From: Pezizomycotina sp. ARF18
Taxonomy: Eukaryota > Ascomycota
Assembly (NCBI GenBank): GCA_002224055.1
Contig: AZLU01000227.1
Coordinates: 1-64,000 of the forward strand
Direction of reading: 5' to 3'
DNA: 64,000 nt
The notes under the pieces are model-generated. The model was given only the letters and a program-made list of their open reading frames with translations, ran no database searches and had not been told where the DNA came from. Of this stretch, positions 48,889 to 61,628 are shown piece by piece. Position 1 is the stretch's first letter, and each line of letters opens with the position of its first letter. The position numbers and the translations under genes were made by a program.

Positions 48889-50374
48889 GACGGTAATGGC
48901 AAGCGAGGGTCTCAGAAGAGGGAGATGAAATTACATTGAGAAAGATTACGTCGACTATTTCAACTACTGCTACTAAGGTCATCACGAAGGAAGATTGCAA
49001 GGACCCTGCAAACAGTAACGTCCGGAACTAAACTATCGATAAAATCCATTACTCGACTACCCGAAAGCTTTAAGGGGAAATAGCTTTAGTAGAAGGGAAT
49101 GTCAAAAGACGTCCAAGTTCGAACGCGAGCCTGCGTAAGGATCTATATCTCCACACTATCTACACGTTTTTCAATACAAAAAAAAATTTTTTTTTCTTCG
49201 TTTCTATTTATTTCGCTAGGAGGATATTTGAGATAAGATCAAAACCAAAGGAATCAAAGTTCTTTCACCAAGTTAATGGCCTATTTACACGGTCGCCCAA
49301 ATTACTGATATAACTATTAAACATATTACGTATCTATCTAAATTCTAGTACTGTAACTGCGGGTGGTGGAAGAAACCAAGTACTTCATTGTTGTAAGATA
49401 GAATCGATCGGGTGGTGATCGAGCAAGAAGATAGGATACAAGACAGAAAGAGAAACAAACTAGATATATAAACTGAAGAGTTTAAATTTAACACAACATC
49501 AAACACCGAAATTCGCGAATGGGCTACTTAGATATCGAAAAGAACGCTGGCTTTTATGGATATATTTTATTGGGCTGGCCAGCGAAAATTACGTATCGGA
49601 TTTTTAGCAGTTCCAGGACCGAGACTACTGAACTAATACCAAGTAGTTTAAATATTCCCCTTCCCTTCGATCAAAAAAATAAAAAAAAAAAAGTGTTGGT
49701 TCCGAGGGTGCGATTAATTTTAATAGTATTATACCGGAATCATTTAATTCGACCTTGATTATTAAGTATCTTTATTTGATAAGTAGTTATTTGCTTGTAT
49801 TATCATTACTTATATACAACAGAGCATTCGGTTATACACGCACTACTATGCTTTGCTTGATCGATCTAGCTAGAACTGCTGGTCGATCTCGCAAGGGATA
49901 AAATTCTACTGGGTCCACATGGCCCAAATTCACTCAGTGACCGGAGGTTTGGGTAACAAGGGCCGCTCCCCGTGGCTTCTTGGGCAAGACAAGGGGAAGA
50001 GATAAAGCATCACCCCTTTTATCCCCCTTGTAATCCTACTAATCGTACTGCTTGGACACCACACGCACGTATTTACCACAGTATATACACAATATATACG
50101 GCCTTACCTTACAGCAGCGAATAGCGACAACAAACGAAAAGAAGAAGAGGATCCACCTGACACACTGCGAATCCCGATCCAAATAAACCCTTTTTCTCAG
50201 CTGAGGAGTCACCACTAATTTTCCTTTCTTTTAAAGGACTAATCTAATTCCGGGATGATCTTCAACGCCCAAAGTCTCACCGTCATTGATTCCCCCCCCC
50301 CCGACCATTATTATTATTATTATTTATTATATATCCTCGTTCGCCATTTACAATTTACATAAGATGACTTTGAC
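48889..50374. other. Intergenic region rtt103/nucleoside transporter
   Basis: About 1.5 kb between two plus-strand genes. It contains poly-A/T tracts, a C run near 50292-50301 and an ATT repeat at 50309-50322. Nothing coding recognised. Confidence 0.55.
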
Positions 50375-52184
50375 ATGACTTCGACATCTTCCCCGAGGAC
50401 CAGAAACAATAACAACAAGGACAGCATCCCCTTATCTCCCCGCCGACGAACACGACGATCAGACGCCGTCGACCATAGCAACACCGACGACGACGACAAC
50501 AACAAGGAGCGTTGATCGTCAGCAACAGCGAGGAAGGAGATCGCAGACCCGCCACTCCCTCACTACTCCGCACTACCACGGAACCACCGGCCGGACTGGC
50601 ATCGTCAGAAGGGTCCATCATGGAACGAATCCGCCGAATATTCAGGGCAGGTCCCGCGTATACTCCCTCGAAACCAGCGAGGATGCTGAACGGGATGGTG
50701 GAACAACAACGCCCAAGCCCGGCCAGGAAGAAACCGTCATGAAATTCGAGTACACCGTTTTCGTAGTGCTGGGAGTAGCTATGCTATGGGCATGGAACTG
50801 CTTTTTAGCGGCAGCAGCGTGAGTTTTATCAACGACTTTTTTTTTTCTAATACGCAGGAAGAATTTATTGGAATTGTGGTAGATAAACATACTAATACCT
50901 CGTTGTCTATTAGTTACTTCCAGATGAGATTTGCTTCCGTACGTCATCTACAATATTTCCATCTAACTAATGACATTACTTTTAGTTATTTTATCCTAAA
51001 TGATAATACAGAATCGCTTTATCCTCGACAACTTTCAATCTTCTGTTCTTGCGGTTAGCACAATCTCGACCCTGGTCACGACCCTAGTACTGGCAAGGAT
51101 GCAGAAGAACGCGAGCTATACCTACCGTATAATGACGTCACTGTTTATCAACGTCGTTGTCTTCGCGATACTAGCTCTCTCGACGGTGCTAGGCAAAGGC
51201 ATCTCTGCAAAGCCGTATTTCGCTTTTTTGTTGATGATGGTGTTCTCCACCAGCATCGCGCAGGGGTTGATACAGAATGGCTTGTTCTCCTTCGTCAGTT
51301 CGTTCGGCCCGATATACGTTCAGGCCGCCATGACGGGACAAGGTATTGCCGGAGTTCTACCGGCTATCACGCAGATCCTCGCGGTCCTCGCAATTCCTCC
51401 GAAGAATTCCAAGATGCTGACCCTGATGAGCCGACGGCGTCGCCAAAGAGCGCCTTTGTGTATTTCCTGACCGCGTCCGCAGTATCGATCGTTGCCATTC
51501 TGGCCTTCGGCCTCATGCTCCAAAGGCAGAAGATGCGGCGGGATATGCAAGGGATCCGAGCTGCGGAAGCCATCACCAGCGCTACCCCGCTCACGGCCGA
51601 TAACTATAACGACGAGCGAGAAGATAATGAAGCACCACAGCCGACAACGATGGCAAGAAGCCGGTTTCCTTACTGACATTGTTTTTCAAGCTCAAATTCC
51701 TCGCCATCGCCTGGTATTGACGTTTGCCATTACGATGTGTTTCCCCGTATTTACGCAGTCGGTCCTATCGACGCATTCTGGGACCGAATCACGTCTATTT
51801 GAGCCGGCCGTCTTTATACCTTTCGGGTTCCTGATGTGGAATGTCGGCGACTTATCCGGCCGCCTGCTGTGCGCGAACCCGAAGCTGACTACGGACAAAC
51901 CGCTGCTGCTTGTTATCGGTTCCGTCTGCAGGCTCGTTTTCATCCCGATGTACATGCTGTGTAACATCAAAGGCCGCGGCGCGGCCGTCAGCAGCGACCT
52001 CTTCTACTGGACCATCCAGGTAGCCTTCGGCATATCAAACGGGTGGTTGGGTAGCAACATCATAATGTTGGCGCCCAGCTACGTCGACGACGACGAGAAG
52101 GAGGCCTGCGGCGGTTTTATGGGCCTTTGCTTGATTACAGGTCTTGCAACAGGATCAATAATGAGCTTTTTGTTTAATATCTGA
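50375..52184 (+). CDS. Equilibrative nucleoside transporter (ENT/Fun26 family)
   Basis: Polytopic membrane carrier for nucleosides; yeast Fun26 acts at the vacuole. A hydrophilic Ser/Arg/Asp-rich N-terminus may start at 50375 (MTSTSSPRTRNNNKD); MERIRRIFRAG at 50620 is an alternative. The first membrane helix reads FEYTVFVVLGVAMLWAWNCF, a strong ENT hallmark. Two introns at roughly 50820-50914 and 50940-51010 bring in YFQMRFAS and NRFILDNFQSSVLAVSTIST. Next come KPYFAFLLMMVFSTSIAQGL, IQNGLFSFVSSFGPIYVQA and MTGQGIAGVLPAITQILAV. A cytoplasmic loop with Thr/Asp/Glu follows, then IPRHRLVLTFAITMCFPVFT, FGFLMWNVGDLSGRL and FGISNGWLGSNIIMLAPSYV to the last helix ending SFLFNI. Localisation in this fungus is not shown by sequence. 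Confidence 0.9.
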
Positions 52185-53272
52185 ACGGATGCTGTTCGTT
52201 TTTATTTTGGCTTAAAGAATATTCTACTACCTAAATATTTTATATCGCTTGAGTAGACGCAATAATTATACATCTTTTTTGGCGGGCGTTGATGGCGATT
52301 GTTGTTGGTCAGATTCTCTTTTTTTGAGATTTTTTTTGTGAGGTACCCATATGTGCTTTCGTTAGAACTCGCTGGTAGAATTATATTTCTCAATGAGTTC
52401 TAGATGTGGTTGGTCGGATCCTTTAACTCGTTTCTCAATACCTCGTGGTGCTTTTTCTTGTTATAATTGTTTAATATAATCAATCCTTTTTTTGCTTTCA
52501 TTGCTTAATAGCGTATCTGTAAACCTCACATGTAAATGCTTGAGGATCGACTTTCTGTTATGATATCCAAATTACCCTACCCCTCATACTCTCCTACAAT
52601 TGTAATAATATAGCGTCATCGTGTTTCCATTAATGAGCCTGTAGTTCTTTTTAAAACAAAATTAGACATATATACTCATCTTTAATCTGCACATACAGTT
52701 CATCTATTGAATATGAGTTGCCCAAGGTATACTAATTTGTATGGTAGTATAAGTAGAATATAAATAAATTTGGGATTTTATCATGACAATTGACTATCCT
52801 AAAAGCTCAACTGTTCGATGACGGGGAATAAAAAAAGAGACTAGTTACTTGCTAACATGAATAAACAAAAAGCATTTTAGAGGAAAGAGGCAAGCCTGAG
52901 AATAAAAAAGAGAGAAAAGAGTATAAAGCGTTGGTAGAAAAAACTAGTTTGTACAAAGAACATGAAAGAGGACACCATATAAGAAAGAAGAAACATTTGC
53001 AGATAACGAGAGCCTTTGTCCACCGCATTAAAAGATAATAAGAGGAAAAAAAAAAAGAACGCCAGGGAGTGAACACGCAATAACTTTCACTCATGGTTAT
53101 GATATAAGAGACCCCAGCATTGAAACCAAAAAATTTCGCTATACAAAGTATGTGTATATGTAATCTACTCCTCTCGGAACTGCCTTAGAAGAGAGAAGGA
53201 GAAAGGTGCATTGCAATAATAGTAAATAATATTAATCGTTTCATTGCTTCATTTTGTTTTTTAGAAGCTTCT
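52185..53272. other. Convergent intergenic region transporter/kinesin
   Basis: AT-rich 3' region of about 1.1 kb. Open frames here come from AT-rich low-complexity DNA. No gene recognised. Confidence 0.6.
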
Positions 53273-56200
53273 TCATGCATCCTTGATGTATTTGAAGTTC
53301 GCCTGTTCCCTGATGTTGATCGTGTCCTCGGACTCGTACTTCATCCTGGAGCTTCCGCTGCTGGGCATCCTCTTCGCCGTACCGATATAGGTGTTGGACA
53401 CCTTCGTGGCAAATGTGAGAGATGTTATCGTCTCGCTCATGTGAGCCTGCAGAGGCGATACCATGACAAACATGAGCGTCTTGCTGTTGCCGCCGAGGGA
53501 GTTTTGCAGGAGGTAGGTGAGCTGTTATAAGGATTTGTTAGCAAGCTGTTCTCTCTATGTGGAACTTTATGTGAACTATAGAAGTCATAGCACTTACCTT
53601 CGAATTACGGTACGGAATGTGGGCCTTCTCTTTGCCGTTAGCACTACGAGGGCGCAGATGACGTCTCCGAGTGAGCTCAAACTCTTGTTGATGTTCTGGG
53701 TTTCCTTCAAGCGATCGCCGGTGGCCTGAGAATGGCTCAGGCGTTCAGACCCGGCAAGATCGACCAGGTTCAATACTCCTTCGCTCCTTTCGCCAGTGAT
53801 CGAGTTCTCGCCGATCAATCTTAGGATGAATACGGAGTGGGAACGGGACGAGCGTTCGTTGGCTTTGGTGGCAGCAACCGAGCGATTTTGCGAGGCGCGC
53901 ATCATGACCTCTCCATATCTCCGGGGGATTCAAGGGTCATGGTCGTGCAACCGGTAATGGTGGTGCGACCGTTCTCGTGCCTGATTTCGTGCTTCTTGCG
54001 GTCAAGGTCCGCGGAATTGCCGAGGAGATCATTGAGAGTCTCGTTGTAAACTTCGACGAAGGATCCCTCCATCGTATAACGCCAACCTTTCTCTTCAAGG
54101 TCTTTCGTGTTATTGTAGATTTGGGCGACGGCAAGCGGGATCATACCATCCGAAGATGTCATCGTGTATGTTTTACCGGACCCAGTCTGCCGTAGCAGAA
54201 GATGCAGACGTTGTAACCATCCAAAGCACTCTGAACTAGCTGAGAAATCTCCTCGAAAATATCGGGATTCTGACTGGAGGGACCGAAGACCTTGTCGAAG
54301 GAGAAGGAATGCGGTTTCATTACAATGTTTCCAAGTGAAGTCTTTTCGGGTTTGCCCTGCAGGAGGATATCCTTGCCCTCCTTGTCTTGGTCGGGGAACT
54401 CTATCTTTGCGGGCTCCGCTTCATGTGCGAGTGGGGGTCGTACACGACAGAACACGCGAATATTTCCCTTCAGTTCGAGGACCTGGTTGTGGAGTTTGCG
54501 GCGGATGGTTTCCTCTGTACGGAGTTTGGCTTGCGCCTCGCCTAGCTGCCTCTGCAACATTTCGATCATGGTTTCCTGGTTGCGGAGGTCGTTATTTTGA
54601 TCTTTTCCAACACTTTCGAGAGCGAGGATTTTTTCCTCAGAGCACGTGCGGACGATTCCATGGTCAAAGAGTTGCTAGACTCTTCCGCAAGTCTCTCCTT
54701 CAGGTTCGAGTTCTGCTTCTCGAGCATCGAAACTTCTTGCTTCAGCGAAGAGATCTGCCTATCCTTGTCCTGTACTTCCTGCTGGAGGCGTTGCTTGTCG
54801 ACACTGCTTTGTAGTTGAAGTTCCCTGAGTTGCTGTGATAATTTGGCGGTGGCGCCTTCCAGCTCTGTTTCAAGTCGAGATTTGATATCTGTTACATCTC
54901 TGACCCTTGCGCCTTCTCTTCTTCAACTCCTTACCCAAACGTGCCTTGAGCTCTGATATCTCACTCGCTCTGGCTGTTTTCTCCTCCTGTAGTTCCCTTT
55001 CTGAACGAGCTTTCATCTCCGATACTTCCTTCGCTCTCGATGTTCGTTCAACTTCAAGCTCGAGATCCAATCTAGTCTTGATCTCCGTGATTTCTCTCAG
55101 CTTCGACATCTTTTCGTCTTCTAATGCCGATTTCGCATCCCTTAGGCCGGACTCGATCCTGTCCAGCTCTATTCTGCTCCTAGTCGACAGTTCAGCAAGC
55201 TCCTCTCTGTGCGCCCTTTTGAGCTTTCCACTTCATCAAGCCCTTTCCTCCGGATGTCGTCGCTTTCGTTACGGAGCTTCCTCGCCATATCATCTAGCTC
55301 GTTTCTGTACCGCCGTTGATCATCTTCCTGCTGCTTGGTAAGCTTCTCGCATTCCTCCTTGTAACGCCTCAGGTCGATCTCCAGGTCGGTCTTGTTTGTC
55401 TCCAGTGTTGTGCATTTCGTTTCCAGAGTGACAACTATGGCGAAGGTTAGCGTACGAACCTAGCTGAAGAGCAGTCTCTCGTTGCAAAAGGGCGCTTCTA
55501 AATACCGGTCATTTCGTTTCTTCTCCATTTCGTTCATCCTATCTATCAAAGCACGAACATCTTCCGCCAACTTAACGTTGTCTTCGCCTGTTTAATATCT
55601 CAATGTCAGTAAGTTGGTTCATACAACGGCACCTCGGTATCGTACGAACCTTTCTGTTGCACCAGCGACTTAGGGTTGGAGAACCCATAGCAGTCGATGG
55701 CCGGTCAACTTGTTGATTCATGTACGCTGGCCTGCCAGCTCCAGGGGCACGGCTCTGGCCCATCGAGCTTCCTGGTCGGGCTACAGTACCGGGCATCCTC
55801 AAGCTACCACCTGAGGAGATTGATTTCGAGCGTGTGGGGTCTTCGGTGGCTTCGATATCGCGGACCGGGCGATCCAGTAGCTTGCTGTGCGCCGTCATCT
55901 GCGTACTTCTCTTAGACGCGTTGTCCTGCAAGACCGATTTTGTCGGAGGAGGGAGTACTGTTCAAAAAGAAATCCTCAACCGGTCAGCACTCGCATCCCT
56001 ATAAACGAAAAAAAAAAAAAAAAAAAAAACCTTCTTCGAAACCACTTATATAGCGGTATGGGGGAATTTCTTCGTACTGCTCTTCGCGGGACGTTCTCGG
56101 TGTCGTATTGGACAACGATGATGAGACGCTCGGGAGGCCGGACTGACCGTTCGCCATTGGAACATTTACGTCGGCGATTTCTCGTAGGCCGCCTAGGCGA

Positions 56201-56325
56201 GGCAGGAGTGATTTACCCGTGCCAGACTGCTTAAATTTGTCAGTAAATATTGTTTGCTCTCATGATCTTCCGCCCAACTAGGGCAAACACCAAATTAAGG
56301 GGGAACCAGGCTTTTGACGTACCAT
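53273..56325 (-). CDS. klpA: Kinesin-14 (C-terminal motor, Kar3/KlpA type)
   Basis: Minus-end-directed microtubule motor for spindle and nuclear movements. The likely start at 56325 is ATG followed directly by a GTACGT donor; the next exon gives [21 protein letters not shown] Ser/Pro-rich tail (56.2-55.6 kb) and a long coiled coil (55.4-54.5 kb, heptad-rich with [16 protein letters not shown]) precede the motor. The motor shows [16 protein letters not shown] (about 54466), [20 protein letters not shown] and [16 protein letters not shown], where one C of GGCCAG is missing. Then switch [10 protein letters not shown], switch II DLAGSE and [19 protein letters not shown]. An intron at 53522-53597 splits RNSK from [11 protein letters not shown], then [10 protein letters not shown]. 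The neck-then-motor order at the C-terminus defines kinesin-14. The stop is at 53273 after FKYIKDA. Confidence 0.94.
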
Positions 56326-57617
56326 GCTTCTTGCTACAGAACTTATTTGAAAGCTCTTATGTAGTTCGAATACTCTACAGTTAGAAGTTAATAACAAAGA
56401 GAGAAGGGGAATGGTAAAACAATAGTAGTTAAGTTGAACAATTATAATTCTAGGAGAACGAATGCGGATCGTAGGCGTCCACTACTCACCCAAAGCTGTT
56501 TTTGTTCTTTTCTGGAACGAATTTTTAAAGATGATACTGAAAATTGAATAATAATAATATTTTTTTGTTGTTGTCGTTAGGTGCGTACTTAATGTGGCGT
56601 GTTGGGCAGGAGTGCTCCTTAAAAGAATTATTATTATTATTTGTTTTTCTTTGGTGAATTTTGTGGTGGAAATTACCCTTTTTAGATTTGTTGCTATAAC
56701 AACCAGGGCGGGCAGTTCAAAAAAAAAAAAAAAAAGAACGAAACGTGACAACCGCCAAGCACAAAAACTTTGATAAAACGAAATATAACCTATAAGTAAG
56801 TGAGTATCAATATTTCCCAATACTTATCAGATGTATATCAAGCGGGAAGCAGTTCAAGACTCTGCCAACCTATTGCTTTCTCCAATCAAAATACGTTGGT
56901 CTTTCTTTCTTTATTATTTTTTTTTTTCAGTATATTTGCTCCTCCAGTATAATAATATCTTGTAACAATACGGACTATTCAACTAAGGATCGTTGAATAT
57001 AGAACAAATACCCCGTGAAGATCTAAGCAAAGTGAAGTCTGCCATTGTAAAGCAACTGAAGCTCTCCTATCATTCGTCCCAATTTCTATTTTTTTGGCGC
57101 GTGTACCTTGGGGAAAGGGGGGGTTACACAACACGCGCCGCGAGCAATTAAAGATTTTTCCCTTTCCATTAAAAAACTCAAAATTGCCGACGCCATCTTT
57201 TTCTCTTTTTTCCAATGTGACGACTTAAAACTTTTGGTGGATGTTTTCAAAATCCTTTGCACTTCACAACTCACGACTGGCTACTTGAATTCACGGCCGC
57301 CCTCTTTCCTCAACTCCTTGATGGAACAGAGCTGACACGTACCCACTTACCTCTCGTCGTATCGCTATAGCTTTCTCCTCCACACCGACAGCGTAGTACC
57401 CTTGCGCTGTTTAGATCGCCGAGTTAAAACGTCAACACGGGCCAAATTTCCAACCGAACACTTCACGAATTCCGTCTACGCAAGCGCGAGTACCAAAGAG
57501 AAAATGAATACCTCAGCATCGTGGTTTACGTATGGAAAAAAGTCTCACCTTTTATATTGAATTATAGTAGTCAAGAATCCCAATGCTAATCGAACATCAA
57601 AAAAAAAAAAAAAAATA
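56326..57617. promoter_or_regulatory. Divergent promoter region kinesin-14/NOSIP
   Basis: Head-to-head region of about 1.3 kb. The first exon of the NOSIP gene must lie in its right part, but I could not place it. Poly-T and poly-A tracts are common. Confidence 0.45.
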
Positions 57618-58818
57618 GTTCCTACGAGCGCTCCCTCCTAAAAACCGACTATGGCACCCAGCGCCAGCGCCTCTCGCGCGACCAATCGAAGCCGATAGAC
57701 TCCTGCAACTCTGCCTCCAACGTTCCCGCGACCCGTATGTTGCGCATCGCACGGCGACGTCTTCTGCCGCGAGTGCGCGATATCGAACCTCCTCGCGCAG
57801 CGCAAGGAGATCAAGCGCATGCAGCGCGACATCGAGAAGCGGCTGGCGAAGAGGAAGAAGACAGGCGGGAGCTCGAGAAGGAAGCGTGGAAAGGGGGATC
57901 GGGAGTTCGAGGAAGTACAGATGGGGCTCGAGAAGCGGAGGAAGCGAAAGGCAGCGGATGAGGAAGGGGGGAAGGGAAGACGGAGGAGGTGCGGTGCGGT
58001 GCCGTAACTGAGCGGTCATCGGGCGCGAAGCTGGGAAGATCATCGTGGAGCGGGAGGAAATATTGAACGGCGACAGCGTCAACGGGTCGTCGAAGAAGAA
58101 GCAGAAATTTGAGCTTGACGAGTCGGAGCTACTACGGATAGCGCGGGTCGGACAGGCAGCGGTTAAAGACCGACATCACGAGCGAGAAGGAGGTATCATC
58201 GGCTCCAAAACTTCCGAGCTTCTGGCTGCCGAGCCTTACGCCTTCGTTGTCCACTGCGGAGCTGGCGCCTACGAAAGTTCCGAAGCTGCAGCGGTGTGTC
58301 CGGCCTCAGACCAGACAAGCATCACTATTTCAATTTGAAGACGCTGGTAACGCTACACTTCGAGGAAGAGGAAGGGGAGAAGACGAAACACGGAGAGAAG
58401 ATGAGGATCTGCCCGAGCTGCCGCAAGGGATTAAGCAACGAGTTCAAGGCAATAGGTAAACATTTTCTTGTCCTCAAATTATACTGATCAGTGATACCAA
58501 CTTCTTATTCTACCTCTGATTTCTACAGTTGCCAAACCGTGCGGTCACGTACTATGCAAGCCGTGCGTAGAAAAGTTTGTAATGACTCGGAAGACCCTCA
58601 CGCTGCGCTACAAGGCAAATCAAAAATATCTTGCTTCGTATGTGCCGAGACCTAACCGAAAGCCTTCCAAAAGGAAGGAAGGATAAAGACAAAGAGAAGG
58701 AGAAGGAGAAGGAGAAGGTCCGCCCCGGCCTCGTACAAATATCGAGCGATGGCACAGGGTTCACTGGGGTGGAGGAAGAGTTTTGGCTCAGAAGGGCGGT
58801 GTAGCCTTCCAATGCTAA
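57618..58818 (+). CDS. NOSIP-type U-box E3 ubiquitin ligase (5' exon not found)
   Basis: Homologue of nitric-oxide-synthase-interacting protein, a conserved nuclear E3 ligase with a split zinc-finger/U-box. The coding part begins after a TAG acceptor at about 57617 with SYERSLLKTDYGTQRQRLSR, then DSCN and, in a shifted frame, CCASHGDVFCRECAISNLLA followed by QRKEIKRM, the hallmark of the N-terminal half-box. A basic/acidic coiled coil follows. The C-terminal half-box reads RICPSCRKGLSNEFKAI, an intron, then AKPCGHVLCKPCVEKFV, CFVCAET and SSDGTGFTG, ending GGVAFQC and stop at 58816-58818. That end matches the family. A Lys/Glu-rich insert (KDKEKEKEKEK) sits before the last block. The first exon, expected to read roughly M.HSKRN, was not located. 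Confidence 0.9.
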
Positions 58819-61628
58819 ATGTCAGGTCCGTGGGGACTACTTTGTTCATATAATTGGACAAGGCGTCATACTATTCTCCCATGGGAAATGTAAGATAGGT
58901 CTATTATGTTCCATCTCAGTCCATTGTACCATTACTGTAAGAAATAATAGCATCGCAAGCCATTTTTTTTCATTTAGGCAAAAACCGTCTTCTGGATTCT
59001 TCGCACAACAGCTTCAGATATTGGAACAGTAGCTTTTGTTCAAAGAGCTTACTTCCTCAACCCGAGACAACTATGAGCATATCATACGGGCTTCATCAGA
59101 TTAGATCAAGTTAAAATTCCCCATGCCGAAGTGACACACATTCCCTGCCAAACCTTTTTTATCCAGAAAACCAACCGGGTAAAAAAAAGGTACAACGCAC
59201 GACAGGAAAATCCATCAGGTTATATCTTCAATATCGCTAGCATCTGAAATAAGAAGAAATGACAATAATAGGAAGGTGACCACTTGAGTTGAAATACTGG
59301 TAAGGTTTACCGGTTTTCATGGGTCGGGAGCTCTTGTTATCATCATTTGAAGCTGTAAAAAAAATATGTCGCCTTCATTAACAGGTTGGAGGGAGGGGGG
59401 GGAAGATGGTGTTCATCAAGCTCCGTGGAGGGGAAGAAAACGGTGTTGATTTGAATGATGCTTGTTCGAATGTGGGTGCAGAATGTCCAAACAAGGAAGC
59501 TAGGGTTATTCTTAAAGCAAAGCTCGGCGGATCCATTTCAAACCCCGTTCCTCTTGACGTTACAGGCGTTAAGCGAGCACAAAATTTTTTTTGTTAATTT
59601 TCTGTGAGAGAACGATAGAAAACAGAAATAGGGAGAAAAACGATGGAGCGTGTGTATCGCTGTCCGAGTTTGTGGCTGTGTTTGTAAGTAAAGGGTTTCA
59701 TGCAGCGACCCCGGAAGTCAGAGATTCAAATATCAGCATGTCCTTAGTTCTGTTTTCCTGGGTTTCGTTTTTGATTCGTTTATTCCGGGTTATCCATCAC
59801 TTCGAGATAATTTTGTCCCAATATAGCGAGCCAATATCCGAGAGGGGGATATTATATGATCTGCGCCGATTAGCTTTGACATGACGGTTCGGAACTGTCG
59901 GAACTATAAGTTCACTTTCAATCAAAGGTGAGTCGAAGATAGAGAAACATCCGTTTGTGAATGTTTTCAGTAACGAGTAGCCTGTAGTGCGCGGAGGCCG
60001 TTTCTCTTCCTTCTTATCTCCCTCTTTTTAGAAGCGGTTAATTGGTGGAATATATCCTCATCCGCCGGGGTGAAAGGTAGAACAACCGAATGTGTATGAC
60101 GTCCGATATCATAGCAAACAGCTCGAGATTTGCCTTACAAACAGCTAATCTCAACAATACTACTAGCTGTGATGGACGATGAAAGGAGAACCAAAGTTGC
60201 AGAGTAGAGCGAAATGTTTTTCGAGGCGCTGGAGGTCCCTTATGGTTTAATAAGCTTATAGAACAAAAAAGAAAGCCGAGTTGAGAAACGGAAGACAGGT
60301 CTGAAACCGAGAGACTGGGACACGCGCAATGACGCAATGAGGGCAAGCCTTCCTATTATTCATATAGAGCTGTGCAAGTGTTCTGAAGGAGCTTTTGTTA
60401 GGCGCGTTCTTCCCTGAATTAGATACTGTCGTTATCCAAAGGTTATAGATTTGGTGTATTGAAGCTCTTGGAGAGCTATTGCAGTTACTCTTATGTGTCG
60501 TTGGCTATTGTGAGAATAAGTAGATATTTCTGTAGGTGTGAGTAACAGGCAAGTCTTGCCTTGTCATACTCTTTTTTTTAAAAAAAAAAAAAAAAAAATA
60601 TTATTATTATTATTTTTATTTTTATTTGGTTCTCATGCTAAAAAAGAAAAGAAAGGCTTTTTTGGAAAGAATAGAAAAGGGAAAAGGAATGGGAAAAAAA
60701 AAATATTTAATAATAATAAAAAAAAAATAAAATATAATATATATATATAAATAAATAAAAAAAAAAATTTTTTAGGGGCTGATTGGCTCCCTCTAAGAAG
60801 AATTCACATAATATGGACCGTCATCCCCGCCAACTCTCCTCCCGTTTCGCAACAGGAAAGAGAGAAGAAGAATAAAATAATAGCACAGTACAGAGACTAC
60901 AAAGGTCCCTTTATTGCTATTATTATTATTATTATTATTTACTTATTTTTTTATATTATTTTGGGGGGGGATTGGGCTGAGAAAAAGAAAGACCACCCAA
61001 GGAAAAAAAAAAAAGAAAAAAAAAAGGAAAAGGAATTAAATAAAATTAAATTTTAATTTTTAATTTTACTTATTTCCTCTTATATATAATAATAAAAAGA
61101 GCCCCTCCAATAGCAGTCTATTTGTCAGTATACTCCTTTTAATTCTTCTCTCTTTTCTTTTTTCTACTCTACCTCTTATACTAAGTAAACAATAAATGTT
61201 ATATCATTTACGTTACAGTACTATAAAAGCTCTTGATCTTTGAATACGCTTCTAGAACATCAGAAGATCTTCTTTTTTTTTTGTCTCTCTTTGTTCTCTT
61301 TAAGGTCAAGGTATTGCCTATCTACGAAACTTTCCAAGTCTCACTTTTCACTATATCATTGGTGTCACGCCTTCGTCAACGTAGAAACCTGTTCTAAAGT
61401 TTAACCTTTTCTTATATTCCACAAGCTTTTTTCATGCGATTATAGTCCGGAGAAAGAAAAAAAAAAAAAAAAAAAAAGGAAAAAGGAAATATCTAAACTC
61501 TAATAAAAAAAAATAAAACAAGGAGATTTTAAAAAAGACAAAGAAAAGAAGGGAAAGGCAAGTTTTTTTTTATTTTTTTTTTTTATTTGAGGGCCCAGTT
61601 CCCCCAGGAAGTAAAAAAGGAAGATAAA
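58819..61628. other. Long intergenic region upstream of NC2 alpha
   Basis: About 2.8 kb with no recognisable gene. The right third is dominated by poly-A/T, ATT and AAT repeats and poly-T tracts, and pyrimidine-rich DNA runs up to the NC2 alpha start. A frame at 59406-59597 on plus matches nothing known. A non-coding RNA or long leader is possible but unsupported. Confidence 0.5.

Noticed and set aside
54164-54814. A 216-codon plus-strand frame
   Set aside because: It is antisense to the kinesin motor and coiled coil, whose conserved motifs define the real coding strand.
59406-59884. Plus-strand frames downstream of the NOSIP gene
   Set aside because: Unrecognised, short, with no start context or conserved wording.
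60571-61080. Repeat-rich DNA before bur6 as a transposon
   Set aside because: It consists of homopolymers and simple ATT/AAT repeats with no inverted ends or coding remnants.
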